Assembly (NCBI GenBank): GCA_910584205.1
Contig: CAJUAA010000025.1
Location: 1-60,770 of the forward strand
Length of the DNA stretch: 60,770 nt
Source: an uncultured Lachnospiraceae bacterium
Lineage (GTDB): Bacteria > Bacillota > Clostridia > Lachnospirales > Lachnospiraceae
Direction of reading: 5' to 3'
The notes below the pieces were generated by a model. That model saw only the letters and a program-made list of their open reading frames with translations, did not search any database and was not told where the DNA came from. Positions 34,199 to 42,821 of the stretch are shown piece after piece; within the stretch, counting starts at the first letter, position 1; each line of letters begins with the position of its first letter. The translations under genes were made by a program, and so were the position numbers.

Positions 34199-34909
34199 AT
34201 GGCGATGCTTGAGATCAGGGACCTGGAAGTCTGTTACGGAATGATCCAGGCGATTAAAGGAATATCTTTTGAAGTCAAGGAAGGAGAGGTCATTGCGCTG
34301 ATCGGGGCCAACGGGGCAGGCAAGACCACGACGCTCCATACAGTTTCCGGACTTCTTGCCCCCAAAGCAGGGAGCGTGATCTTTGAAGGGAAGGATATCA
34401 CGAAGATACCTGCCCATAAGATCGTGTCCTACGGGATGGCGCATGTGCCGGAAGGAAGGCGCGTCTTTGCGTCTCTGAGCGTGTATCAGAACCTGAAGAT
34501 GGGAGCTTATACAAGGAATGACAAGGAGGAGATCGAGGAGTCCCTCCGGATGGTATACAGCAGATTCCCGAGGCTGGAGGAGCGTAAGAACCAGCCGGCC
34601 GGCACGCTCTCCGGAGGCGAACAGCAGATGCTTGCCATGGGGCGTGCGCTGATGTCCAAACCGAGGATTATCCTGATGGACGAGCCTTCCATGGGTCTGT
34701 CGCCCATCTTTGTAAATGAAATTTTTGACATTATCAAACAGGTAAGCGCAGGCGGTACGACCGTTCTTCTGGTGGAGCAGAATGCAAAGAAGGCGCTTTC
34801 CATCGCGGATCGGGGCTATGTGCTGGAGACCGGGAAGATCGTGCTGGAGGGTAATGCACAGGATCTTCTGAATGATGAATCTGTCAAGAAAGCCTACCTG
34901 GGCGAGTAG
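34199..34909 (+). CDS. livF: Branched-chain amino-acid ABC transporter ATPase LivF
   Basis: This 236-aa ATPase has Walker A GANGAGKTT, the LivF-typical GMAHVPEGRRVFASLSVYQNLKMGAY, the signature LSGGEQQML, Walker B RIILMDEPSMGLSP and LVEQNAKKAL. It is the last gene of the operon and precedes a strong terminator. The start is the first ATG after GGAGGAACGGCAG; an ATG two codons later is possible. Confidence 0.95.
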   Translation: MAMLEIRDLEVCYGMIQAIKGISFEVKEGEVIALIGANGAGKTTTLHTVSGLLAPKAGSVIFEGKDITKIPAHKIVSYGMAHVPEGRRVFASLSVYQNLKMGAYTRNDKEEIEESLRMVYSRFPRLEERKNQPAGTLSGGEQQMLAMGRALMSKPRIILMDEPSMGLSPIFVNEIFDIIKQVSAGGTTVLLVEQNAKKALSIADRGYVLETGKIVLEGNAQDLLNDESVKKAYLGE

Positions 34910-34936
34910 ACTTTTCGAACAGGAGTGAATTTTTCC

Positions 34937-34973
34937 CAACCGAAGGAATCCGACATCCTTCGGTTGTTTTTTT
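34937..34973 (+). terminator. Intrinsic terminator of the liv operon
   Basis: CAACCGAAGGA and TCCTTCGGTTG form a perfect 11-bp stem with an 8-nt loop and seven T. Confidence 0.9.
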
Positions 34974-35032
34974 GGACAAATGTCTGTATACTTAACAGGG
35001 ATGAATCAGATTCGGAAAGGAATGAGGAGATC

Positions 35033-36595
35033 ATGGAGGAACAGAAGATTGAGAAAAAACACGTTCCGGTTTTACCGGTAACGCTGTGCGGGCTGCTGCT
35101 TGCGGCGTCCGCGGCCTATGGAGGCGGCCTTTTTTACTATCAGAGTCATTTTCTGCCGGGAACGACCATTGACCGGATCGATGTGTCGGGTATGACCATA
35201 GAAGAACTGGAGGCGCAGGTACAGGATTATGCCCTGAGTGTTGCGGAGCGGAAGACGGACGGTTCCACGCTGGAGGAGGAGATCCAGGGGAAGGAGATCG
35301 GGCTGTCCTACGGATCTTCCGAACCGCTGGAGGAGATACTGGCCGGGCAGAGCAGCTGGTCCTGGTTCCTTCCGGAGACGTCGGAGCACGCCACGGAGGG
35401 ACTGGTCGTCTATGAGGAGGAGAAGCTGGAAGAGCAGGTCATGGACCTGCAGGGATTCCAGAGTGACTTTGCGGAAGCTCCCACAGATGCGTACATATCG
35501 GAATACACGCCGGAGAACGGTTTTGAGATTGTCCCGGAGACACGGGGAAATACGCTTGATCCGCAGAAGACGCTGGAGGAAATAAAGGATGCGGTGTCCG
35601 CTCTTGAGGACCGGATCGACCTGGACGAGGCGGGCTGCTATCAGGAACCGGCGGTGACTGCGGAGGATGAGAAGCTGAATCAGGTGCATGAGAAGCTGCA
35701 GAACTACGCGGATATCCGGATCGCCTACACCTTCGGCGAAGAGCAGGAGGTGCTGGACGGACAGACGGTCAGCCAGTGGCTGCAGGTGGAGGGTACGGAG
35801 GTAAGTCTGGATAAAACCCAGGTGGAAGCCTATGTGGCGGCTCTCCGGAAGAGCCATGACACAATCTTTCGCCCCCGGACGTTCAAGACCAGTTATGGAA
35901 CAGAGGTCACGATCAACAAAGGCGATTATGGCTGGTGGATGAACTCGGAACAGGAAGTGGAAGAACTGACGGAGATGATCGAGCGGGGAGAGAGCGGCGA
36001 ACGGACGCCGGTGTACCATCAGACAGCCCAGAGTTATGGGACTCAGGACTATGGGGACACCTATGTGGAGATCAATCTGACCGCCCAGCACCTGTTCCTG
36101 TACAAGGCAGGAGAAGTGATCCTGGAATCGGACTTTGTGTCAGGAAATTCCGCCAGAGGCTACGATACGCCGGGCGGGATCTACGGCGTGACCTATAAGC
36201 AGAGGAACGCCACGCTGAACGGAGAAAATTACAGCACGCCCGTATCCTACTGGATGCCGTTCAACCTGAACATCGGCATGCACGACGCCAGCTGGAGAGG
36301 TTCTTTTGGCGGCAATATCTACAAGACCAACGGTTCTCACGGATGCATCAATCTGCCGCCTTCCAAGGCAAAGCAGATCTACGAGAACATCGAAAAGGGA
36401 ACGCCGGTCATCTGCTATTATCTGCCGGGAACCGAACCGGTGGTCATGGAGAAAGGCGGGCCGTCTCCGGAGGAGGCAGGCCAGGAGGTTCCGGCGGAAA
36501 CGCCTGCAGAAACACCAGCGGAGGCACCGGCGGAAACACCGGTGGAGGCACCTTTAGAGGCGCCGCCTGCAGTGCCGGAAGTGCCGGTACAATGA
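35033..36595 (+). CDS. L,D-transpeptidase (YkuD) with peptidoglycan-binding repeats
   Basis: This 520-aa protein has an N-terminal membrane anchor (residues 13-40). A VanW-like/PG_binding_4 type region (about 45-320) follows, with the paired motif TIDRIDVSGMTIEELEAQV. A YkuD catalytic domain (about 340-470) has IGMHDASW and SHGCINLP, with nucleophile C438. A C-terminal Pro/Glu/Thr/Ala repeat (PAETPAET) forms a tail. It makes 3-3 peptidoglycan crosslinks or attaches proteins outside the membrane. It has its own ATG after AATGAGGAG and follows the liv terminator, so it is a separate transcription unit. Confidence 0.9.
   Translation: MEEQKIEKKHVPVLPVTLCGLLLAASAAYGGGLFYYQSHFLPGTTIDRIDVSGMTIEELEAQVQDYALSVAERKTDGSTLEEEIQGKEIGLSYGSSEPLEEILAGQSSWSWFLPETSEHATEGLVVYEEEKLEEQVMDLQGFQSDFAEAPTDAYISEYTPENGFEIVPETRGNTLDPQKTLEEIKDAVSALEDRIDLDEAGCYQEPAVTAEDEKLNQVHEKLQNYADIRIAYTFGEEQEVLDGQTVSQWLQVEGTEVSLDKTQVEAYVAALRKSHDTIFRPRTFKTSYGTEVTINKGDYGWWMNSEQEVEELTEMIERGESGERTPVYHQTAQSYGTQDYGDTYVEINLTAQHLFLYKAGEVILESDFVSGNSARGYDTPGGIYGVTYKQRNATLNGENYSTPVSYWMPFNLNIGMHDASWRGSFGGNIYKTNGSHGCINLPPSKAKQIYENIEKGTPVICYYLPGTEPVVMEKGGPSPEEAGQEVPAETPAETPAEAPAETPVEAPLEAPPAVPEVPVQ
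36490..36573 (+). repeat. Degenerate 12-bp coding repeat (PAET-type tail)
   Basis: Successive four-residue units of PAET/PAEA/PVEA/PLEA type extend the C-terminus of the L,D-transpeptidase. They look like a flexible wall-spanning tail. Confidence 0.6.
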
Positions 36596-36662
36596 TGCCG
36601 GCTGTATGCATTTTTTGGAATAACTTTTTGAGATTATAAAAAAAGATGGAATTTTTCAGGAA

Positions 36663-36678
36663 ATTATGTTAACATAAT
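36663..36678. promoter_or_regulatory. Palindrome ATTATGTTAACATAAT upstream of citrate synthase
   Basis: This is a perfect 16-bp palindrome. Its half AACATAAT recurs at 36692-36699, 21 bp from the first copy (two helical turns), close to the likely -10. It is a candidate operator for a regulator of citrate synthase. Confidence 0.5.
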
Positions 36679-36720
36679 AAGCGTGCAGGTAAACATAATA
36701 TAAAGGTAAGGGGGAAATTG

Positions 36721-38076
36721 ATGGGATATTACGAAAAATGGAAAAGCTTTACAGAGAAGTATCAAAGACTCTGCGTGGAGAACGATACCATTTCCGATGA
36801 TCTTTTTAAGGAATATGGTGTGAACCGCGGGTTGAGGGATATCAACGGCAACGGCGTACTGACCGGCCTTACGAATATTTCCAAGATCGAGTCATTTAAG
36901 ATGAAGGACGGCAAAAAAGTTCCCTGTGACGGCGAGCTGTGGTACAGAGGCTACAACGTGATGGAACTGGTGCGCAGCATACCGGACCATTCCTTCGGGT
37001 TTGAGCGGTTCGCTTATCTGCTGCTGTTCGGGGAGATGCCCACAAAAGAAGAGGAAACAGAGTTTGCGGAGCTGGTGGCGGCAGGGCGCGAGCTTCCGAC
37101 GAACTTTACAAGAGACGTGATTATGAAGGCGGCCAATAAGGACATCATGAACTCCATGACCAGGAGTATCCTGACTCTTGCTTCCTACGATGACCAGATG
37201 GCGTCCAACGATGTGGGAAATGTGATCCGCCAGTGTCTGAATCTGATCAGCGTATTTCCCATGCTGGCAGTATACGGTTATCACGCATACAATCATTATG
37301 AGCGGGACGGAAGCATGTATATCCACAGGCCCAACCCGGAGCTGTCCACGGCGGAGAACCTGTTGATGATGCTGCGGCCGGATAAGAATTATACATTTCT
37401 GGAGGCAAAGGTGCTGGATGTGGCGCTGCTGCTTCATATGGAGCATGGGGGAGGAAATAATTCCACGTTTACCACAAGGGTGGTCACGTCCTCCGGCTCC
37501 GATACTTATTCCGCCATCGCGGCGGCCATGTCTTCCCTGAAAGGTCCCAAACATGGCGGGGCTAATATCAAGGTCATGGAGATGATGAATGACATCAGGG
37601 CCAATGTCCGGGACTATTCGGATAAAGAAGAGGTGGGAAGCTATCTGTCCAGGATTCTGGACGGGGAAGCGTTCGACCGGAAGGGGCTGATCTATGGAAT
37701 GGGGCATGCGGTCTACTCCCTGTCAGATCCCCGCGAACGTGTGTTCAAGGGCTTTGTGGAACGTCTTTCGGTGGAGAAGCACAGGGAAAAGGATATGGAG
37801 CTGTACAACAATATCGAGGTCCTGGCTCCGGAACTGATCGCAAAGAAGCGGAAGATTTACAAGGGCGTCAGTCCCAATGTGGATTTTTACAGCGGTTTTG
37901 TGTACGAGATGCTGGATATACCGGTGGAGCTGTATACGCCGATCTTTGCCATTGCCAGGATCGTCGGCTGGAGTGCCCACCGGATCGAGGAGATCATCGG
38001 CATGAACAAGATCATCCGTCCCTCCTACAAGAGCGTGATGGAGGAGAAGAAGCTGCCGCCGGAGGATCTGATATAA
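36721..38076 (+). CDS. Citrate synthase
   Basis: This 451-aa cytosolic enzyme condenses acetyl-CoA with oxaloacetate to citrate. The active-site motifs are LLHMEHGGGNNSTFTTRVV (substrate His), LKGPKHGGAN (second His) and GLIYGMGHAVYSLSDPRERVFK (with the catalytic region before the Asp). It is of the long, clostridial citrate-synthase type with an extended N-terminus. The ATG at 36721 follows AAGGTAAGGGGG; a TTG lies just upstream. No aconitase or isocitrate dehydrogenase is nearby, so it is monocistronic, probably serving glutamate synthesis through a partial TCA cycle. Confidence 0.92.
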   Translation: MGYYEKWKSFTEKYQRLCVENDTISDDLFKEYGVNRGLRDINGNGVLTGLTNISKIESFKMKDGKKVPCDGELWYRGYNVMELVRSIPDHSFGFERFAYLLLFGEMPTKEEETEFAELVAAGRELPTNFTRDVIMKAANKDIMNSMTRSILTLASYDDQMASNDVGNVIRQCLNLISVFPMLAVYGYHAYNHYERDGSMYIHRPNPELSTAENLLMMLRPDKNYTFLEAKVLDVALLLHMEHGGGNNSTFTTRVVTSSGSDTYSAIAAAMSSLKGPKHGGANIKVMEMMNDIRANVRDYSDKEEVGSYLSRILDGEAFDRKGLIYGMGHAVYSLSDPRERVFKGFVERLSVEKHREKDMELYNNIEVLAPELIAKKRKIYKGVSPNVDFYSGFVYEMLDIPVELYTPIFAIARIVGWSAHRIEEIIGMNKIIRPSYKSVMEEKKLPPEDLI

Positions 38077-38091
38077 GAAAACAGGACGTGA

Positions 38092-38125
38092 AAAGGCGTC
38101 CGGCCATCTGCGGCCGGACGCCTTT
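38092..38125. terminator. Bidirectional terminator between citrate synthase and the DUF3048 gene
   Basis: AAAGGCGTCCGGCC and GGCCGGACGCCTTT form a perfect 14-bp stem with a 6-nt loop between convergent genes. Confidence 0.9.
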
Positions 38126-38149
38126 CGTTATGTCGTATACGGAAATATG

Positions 38150-39271
38150 TTATTTCAGTACCAGCTCGCTCCAGCGGGAATCGGATACCAGAGCGATATA
38201 TGTCTTTCCTGTATTCAGGGTGATCAGATTGCCGTCCATATCGTAGAAACGGGTCGGGTCCATATCGTGTCCTTTGGACCAGGTGACCGGGATCGCTTTG
38301 CCTCCGGTGATATAGTAGCCTTTGCGGTTGGATTGCTCCAGAATGTTAAACTGCATATAACCGTTGCTGTCATACTGCGTATGGGTCGCGTTCTGGATCA
38401 GAATATTGGTAAATGCAAGCTGTTTGTTGCCGTTGGCCGGGTCCGTATGCTTCATGCCATATTCGGAATACAGATAAGTGTTGCTTGCGGCGTCATAATC
38501 CAGCTGGGAGCCGTTGTGGTCAAAGGGAAGGTCCACCAGCGTACAGTCCTGGGAGTTGGATGCCTGGGAGAGATCCACAGGTTTGCTCTCGCTGGCAAAC
38601 TGCCAGTGGGGTCCCTGGTAATACTCGTTGTATTCCGTGGAATAGCCGGCAGCGCTCATCCTTTTGGCAACTTCGCCGGTGGTGACGTATTCCGTGAATT
38701 CCCGGGACTTGCCGTTGTTGATCCGGGCGAATCCGCCGCTTAAGTGATCCACCCAGGGATTCTTCAGATAAGGGTCAATGTAGAAGGGACCGCCGTCATG
38801 GATAACGACCGCGTTGTATTCCGGCGCGATCATAAAGTTGGTGGGACGCACGCTTCGGATGCTGCCGAACTGGGTAATGCTCTCCCAGTCCTTGACCAGG
38901 GCCATGAAACGGGTAATTTCGCCGTTGGCGGTACTGTTCATCATCTCATACACGATATCCGCCTGAGTCAGTCCATAATGGAGCAGGGCGGTCTTTTCAT
39001 TGTCAACCATGATTGCGACAGGGCGCTGGTTCTGGAGGGATTCGTCGATCCACTCGTTGGTCAGTTCACTGCGATACATGCCTTCACGGGTTTCTTCCGG
39101 TTCTTCCTCCGGCTCTTCCGGTTCTTCCGATTCTTCTTCCGCATCATCGGCACTGGCCTCAGAGACATCTGTAACAGCGGGTGCTGCATCTTCTTCGCTG
39201 CCGCCGCAGCCGGTCAGGACCGTGCAGGCGAGTGCGGCAGACAAGAAAAGCAGTAGGGCTTTTTTCTTCAT
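38150..39271 (-). CDS. DUF3048 domain lipoprotein (YerB-like)
   Basis: This 373-aa secreted lipoprotein has the lipobox LTGC and a very acidic linker (EEESEEPEEPEEEPEE, about residues 46-61). The body shows the DUF3048 pattern: RPVAIMVDNEKTALLHYGLTQADIVYEM, GEITRFMALVKDWESITQFGSIRSVRP and AVVIHDGGPF. The C-terminal part has the usual YMQFNILEQSNRKGYYITGGKAIPVTW. It probably acts on the cell surface, possibly in wall or stress biology; the role is not established. It is divergent from htrA. Confidence 0.85.
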   Translation of the reverse strand: MKKKALLLFLSAALACTVLTGCGGSEEDAAPAVTDVSEASADDAEEESEEPEEPEEEPEETREGMYRSELTNEWIDESLQNQRPVAIMVDNEKTALLHYGLTQADIVYEMMNSTANGEITRFMALVKDWESITQFGSIRSVRPTNFMIAPEYNAVVIHDGGPFYIDPYLKNPWVDHLSGGFARINNGKSREFTEYVTTGEVAKRMSAAGYSTEYNEYYQGPHWQFASESKPVDLSQASNSQDCTLVDLPFDHNGSQLDYDAASNTYLYSEYGMKHTDPANGNKQLAFTNILIQNATHTQYDSNGYMQFNILEQSNRKGYYITGGKAIPVTWSKGHDMDPTRFYDMDGNLITLNTGKTYIALVSDSRWSELVLK

Positions 39272-39422
39272 TGTAAAACAAATCCTTTCTTCAGTTTTTT
39301 TTGACTCTAACAGTATACACCCTTTTCAAAGATTTTTAAAGATTTAATCACAATTCTATCACAATTCCCTGTTATAGTATATTTATCCAACAAAGAGAAC
39401 AGTCTGAAAGGAGAGATCAGTG

Positions 39423-40787
39423 ATGTATGATCATATAGACAACAATTCCGGGAACGGCAGTTATTACGATACGAACGGCGGTTATATCCACTACGACTCG
39501 TCGGAGCGTATGAATCGTCCGGACCGCCCGGACCGGAAGAAGAACGGCGGGTTCGGGAGGACGGTCGCCAGATGCCTGGTACTGGCGCTGGTGTTTGGAA
39601 GCGTAGCCAGCGCGGCGTTTATGGGAACCAACTATGTGGGAAGACAGCTGCTGGGAGAGCAGGTGGCTCCGGTGGAAAAAGGGGATGCCAGTCTGAGCCG
39701 GAGCGAGGGCGTGGCAGCAACGACCACGGCGGGCAGCAGTTCCGATGTATACGACGTATCGGATATTGTGGACAACTGTATGCCGTCCGTGGTATCCATC
39801 ACCAACGTGGGGACAACGGAATTCCGGACATTTTTCGGGACCTATGAGCAGGAAAGCCAGTCCAGCGGGTCCGGCATCATCATCGGTGAAAACGATACAG
39901 AGCTCCTGATCGTCACCAACAATCATGTGGTGTCAGGAGCCAGTGAGATCAGCGTCTATTTCAACTCGGACGGGGAAGAGGCGGACGAAGCCAATGTGAT
40001 CTCCGCCAGAGTCAAGGGAACAGACCCGGGAAAGGATCTGGCGGTGATCGCGGTGGCGCTGAAAGACATTCCGCAGGAGACGCTGGATATGATCAAGATT
40101 GCGACGGTGGGCGATTCCGGAACGCTGAAGGTAGGCGAACCAGTGGTGGCCATCGGGAATGCCTATGGTTACGGCCTGTCTGTGACTTCCGGCATCGTCA
40201 GCGCTCTCAACCGGGAAGTGAGCGTGACGTCCAACGGGCAGACGATCACGAACCGCCTGATCCAGACGGACGCGGCCATCAATCCGGGCAACAGCGGCGG
40301 TGCGCTGCTGAACAGCAGGGGAGAGCTGATCGGGATCAATTCCGTGAAGTTCATATCCGAGGAAGTAGAGGGCATGGGCTACGCGATTCCAATCAGCGAT
40401 GTGGAGACCATCATTGGCGACCTGATGAATAAAGTGACCAGAGATCAGGTAAGAGAGGCGGACAAAGGCTATCTGGGAATCAACGGAGTGGATGTGACGG
40501 CGGACGCGGTCAAGAGCTACGGGATGCCGGAGGGCGCTTATATTACAAACATCACGGAAGGAGGAGCGGCGGACCAGGCGGGACTGAAGAAAGGGGATAT
40601 CATCACCAAACTGGACGGTACCCGGATCACCGGTTATAACCAGCTCAGGGAGACGCTGGGATATTATTCGGCCGGCGAGACGATCTCCATGACGATCCGA
40701 AGGATGGAGAACTCGGAGTATGTGGAAAAAGAACTGGAGATTACGCTCAGTTCCGGCGCAGAAGTAGGCGTGGAACCGGAGCGATAA
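39423..40787 (+). CDS. htrA: HtrA/DegP-type membrane-anchored serine protease with PDZ domain
   Basis: The product is 454 aa. A 40-residue Tyr/Asn-rich cytoplasmic head precedes a transmembrane helix (ARCLVLALVFGSVASAAFMG). A trypsin-like domain has the triad H168 (TNNHVV), D205 (GKDLAV) and S291 (GNSGGA), and a C-terminal PDZ domain runs from about residue 345 (GYLGINGVDVTADAVKSYGMPEGA). It degrades misfolded exported proteins, usually under envelope-stress control. It starts with ATG after GAAAGGAGAGATC. A terminator follows. Confidence 0.93.
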   Translation: MYDHIDNNSGNGSYYDTNGGYIHYDSSERMNRPDRPDRKKNGGFGRTVARCLVLALVFGSVASAAFMGTNYVGRQLLGEQVAPVEKGDASLSRSEGVAATTTAGSSSDVYDVSDIVDNCMPSVVSITNVGTTEFRTFFGTYEQESQSSGSGIIIGENDTELLIVTNNHVVSGASEISVYFNSDGEEADEANVISARVKGTDPGKDLAVIAVALKDIPQETLDMIKIATVGDSGTLKVGEPVVAIGNAYGYGLSVTSGIVSALNREVSVTSNGQTITNRLIQTDAAINPGNSGGALLNSRGELIGINSVKFISEEVEGMGYAIPISDVETIIGDLMNKVTRDQVREADKGYLGINGVDVTADAVKSYGMPEGAYITNITEGGAADQAGLKKGDIITKLDGTRITGYNQLRETLGYYSAGETISMTIRRMENSEYVEKELEITLSSGAEVGVEPER

Positions 40788-40793
40788 GGGATG

Positions 40794-40839
40794 CCGGAAG
40801 GGCTGCCGCAGGAAATACTGGCAGCCTTTCCGGTTTTTT
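40794..40839 (+). terminator. Intrinsic terminator after htrA
   Basis: CCGGAAGGGCTGCC pairs over 14 bp (one G-T pair) with GGCAGCCTTTCCGG and is followed by six T. Confidence 0.88.
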
Positions 40840-40869
40840 ACTGCTTCCGGATGTTTATAAAAACTTTAC

Positions 40870-40898
40870 TTGCGGGCCATGGAGGCGTATTATATAAT
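40870..40898 (+). promoter_or_regulatory. Predicted promoter of the clpX-like gene
   Basis: TTGCGG, a 17-nt spacer and TATAAT (40893-40898). Confidence 0.6.
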
Positions 40899-40927
40899 CA
40901 GTACGAATGAGAAAAGGGGATTCACAT

Positions 40928-42349
40928 ATGGATATTGATAATAAAGACCAGGAAGAAGTGAAAGAGGAACAGACGACGGAAGACAGCGGCTATGAAGACA
41001 TATGTTTCGTATGCCACCGGCCGGCCAGCAAGGCGGGGAAGATGATCCACCTGATGAAGGACATCAGCATCTGTTCAGAATGCATGCAGCGGACCATGGA
41101 CATGATGGGCAGCGGCAGTGTGGATTACAGCAAGATGGATTTTTCCAAAATGCCGAACATCAGCATGATCAATCTGAGCGACCTGCAGAATATGATTCCG
41201 AAGAGACAGAAGGTGAAGCGGAAGGAGCCGAAGAAGCAGGAGGAAGCGGCAAAAGTCTTTGACATCCGTTCGGTGCCGGCGCCTCACAAGATCAAGGAGA
41301 GCCTGGACGAATACGTGATCGGGCAGGAGAAGGCCAAAAAGGTCATTTCCGTGGCCGTGTACAACCACTACAAAAGGGTGGCGGCCGGGACGGACGCGGA
41401 CGATATTGAGATCGAGAAATCCAATATGCTCATGATCGGCCCCACGGGAAGCGGCAAGACATATCTGGTAAAAACGCTGGCCAGGCTTCTGGACGTGCCG
41501 CTTGCCATCGCAGACGCCACTTCCCTGACCGAGGCGGGATATATCGGCGACGACATCGAGAGCGTGCTTTCCAAGCTTCTGGCGGCCGCGGACAACGATG
41601 TGGAGAAAGCGGAGCGCGGTATTGTGTTCATTGACGAGATCGACAAGATCGCCAAGAAGAAGAATACGAACCAGAGGGACGTGAGCGGGGAATCCGTGCA
41701 GCAGGGCATGCTGAAGCTGCTGGAGGGCGCGGAGGTGGAAGTGCCGGTGGGCGCCAACAGCAAGAACGCCATGGTGCCGCTGGAGACGATCAATACGAAG
41801 AATATCCTGTTTATCTGCGGAGGCGCATTTCCGGATCTGGAAAATATTATTAAAGAGAGGCTGAACAAACAGTCCTCCATCGGTTTCCGGGCGGATCTGA
41901 AAGACAAATATGACAAGGAAAAGAACCTGCTCCGAAAGGTGACAGTGGAGGATATCCGTACCTTCGGCATGATTCCGGAATTTGTCGGCCGTCTGCCGGT
42001 CATCTTCACGCTGGACGCGCTGACGGAAGATATGATGGTGTCCATTCTGAAGGAGCCGAAGAACGCGATCCTGAAGCAGTATCAGAAGCTTCTGGCGCTG
42101 GACGAGGTGAAACTGGACTTTACGGAAGGGGCGCTGCGGGCCATTGTCAAAAAGGCCATGGAGAAGGATACCGGCGCAAGGGCGCTTCGGGCGATCATTG
42201 AAGATTTCATGCTGGATATCATGTATGAGATCCCCAAGGACGACAATATCGGACAGGTATTGATTACGGAAGAATACATCGAACAGAGGGGAGGCCCTGT
42301 CATTACCATGCGGGGCGTTCCGGCGATTGAGATGCAGGGACAGGGATAA
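40928..42349 (+). CDS. ClpX-like AAA+ unfoldase (paralogue, no clpP nearby)
   Basis: The product is 473 aa. An acidic N-terminal extension precedes a zinc finger (CFVC...CSEC, about residues 26-54). A linker and a AAA+ module follow, with Walker A GPTGSGKT, Walker B IVFIDEIDKI, the pore loop GYIGDD (GYVG in usual ClpX), sensor residues and the arginine finger FVGRLPV. The ClpP-docking tripeptide IGF is present (SSIGFRADLKDKY), so it can probably pair with ClpP. The ZBD and linker diverge from standard ClpX and no clpP or tig is adjacent, so this looks like a second ClpX with its own substrates. The start is the ATG after AAAAGGGGATTC. Confidence 0.85.
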   Translation: MDIDNKDQEEVKEEQTTEDSGYEDICFVCHRPASKAGKMIHLMKDISICSECMQRTMDMMGSGSVDYSKMDFSKMPNISMINLSDLQNMIPKRQKVKRKEPKKQEEAAKVFDIRSVPAPHKIKESLDEYVIGQEKAKKVISVAVYNHYKRVAAGTDADDIEIEKSNMLMIGPTGSGKTYLVKTLARLLDVPLAIADATSLTEAGYIGDDIESVLSKLLAAADNDVEKAERGIVFIDEIDKIAKKKNTNQRDVSGESVQQGMLKLLEGAEVEVPVGANSKNAMVPLETINTKNILFICGGAFPDLENIIKERLNKQSSIGFRADLKDKYDKEKNLLRKVTVEDIRTFGMIPEFVGRLPVIFTLDALTEDMMVSILKEPKNAILKQYQKLLALDEVKLDFTEGALRAIVKKAMEKDTGARALRAIIEDFMLDIMYEIPKDDNIGQVLITEEYIEQRGGPVITMRGVPAIEMQGQG

Positions 42350-42353
42350 GAGG

Positions 42354-42821
42354 ATGAAGTTTTTTTGGATACAGCTGGCGCTGGGTCTGTTCCAGACGGA
42401 TCTGGCGGTAAAACACGAAATCAATAAAGAATCAGGGTTCGACAGAGAAAGAAGCCTGTGGGGCGGCAGGATACAGGTGAGGAAGCTTCGCAACTACGGG
42501 ACGGCAGGAGGCAGATGGACGGGTCATATGCCAGAGATCATCAAAGTGAGCGGCCTGATGACTCTTGGGTGTATGGCGGCGTTTGTACGGCTGCTTTTCC
42601 GGGAGGGCCGTACGATGCAGAAGCTGGGATTTTCCCTTCTGACCGGAGGCGCGCTTTCCAATCTGTACGACCGGTGCAGGAAAGGATATGTGGTGGATTA
42701 CATCAGCTTTCGTACGCCGTTTCCGCGGCTGAACCGCCTGGTGTTCAACCTGTCCGATTTCTTTATCATGGCAGGAGCGTTGCTGATATGTTTCGGACAG
42801 ACAGAAAATACGGGAGAATAG
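42354..42821 (+). CDS. Signal peptidase II-like membrane protein
   Basis: This 155-aa polytopic protein has LspA hallmarks: QTDLAVKHEI at the first membrane end, VRKLRNYGTAGG (like RNTGAAF), ALSNLYDR (first catalytic Asp) and VFNLSDFFI (second Asp). Canonical LspA cuts the prolipoprotein signal after lipidation. It diverges from standard LspA and sits with clpX-like and DUF3810 genes, so it is likely a second, specialised copy. It overlaps the next gene by 34 nt. Confidence 0.75.
   Translation: MKFFWIQLALGLFQTDLAVKHEINKESGFDRERSLWGGRIQVRKLRNYGTAGGRWTGHMPEIIKVSGLMTLGCMAAFVRLLFREGRTMQKLGFSLLTGGALSNLYDRCRKGYVVDYISFRTPFPRLNRLVFNLSDFFIMAGALLICFGQTENTGE

Noticed and set aside
41075..42493. A 472-codon minus-strand open frame opposite the ClpX-like gene
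   Set aside because: It is antisense to an unmistakable AAA+ protein and has no start signal.
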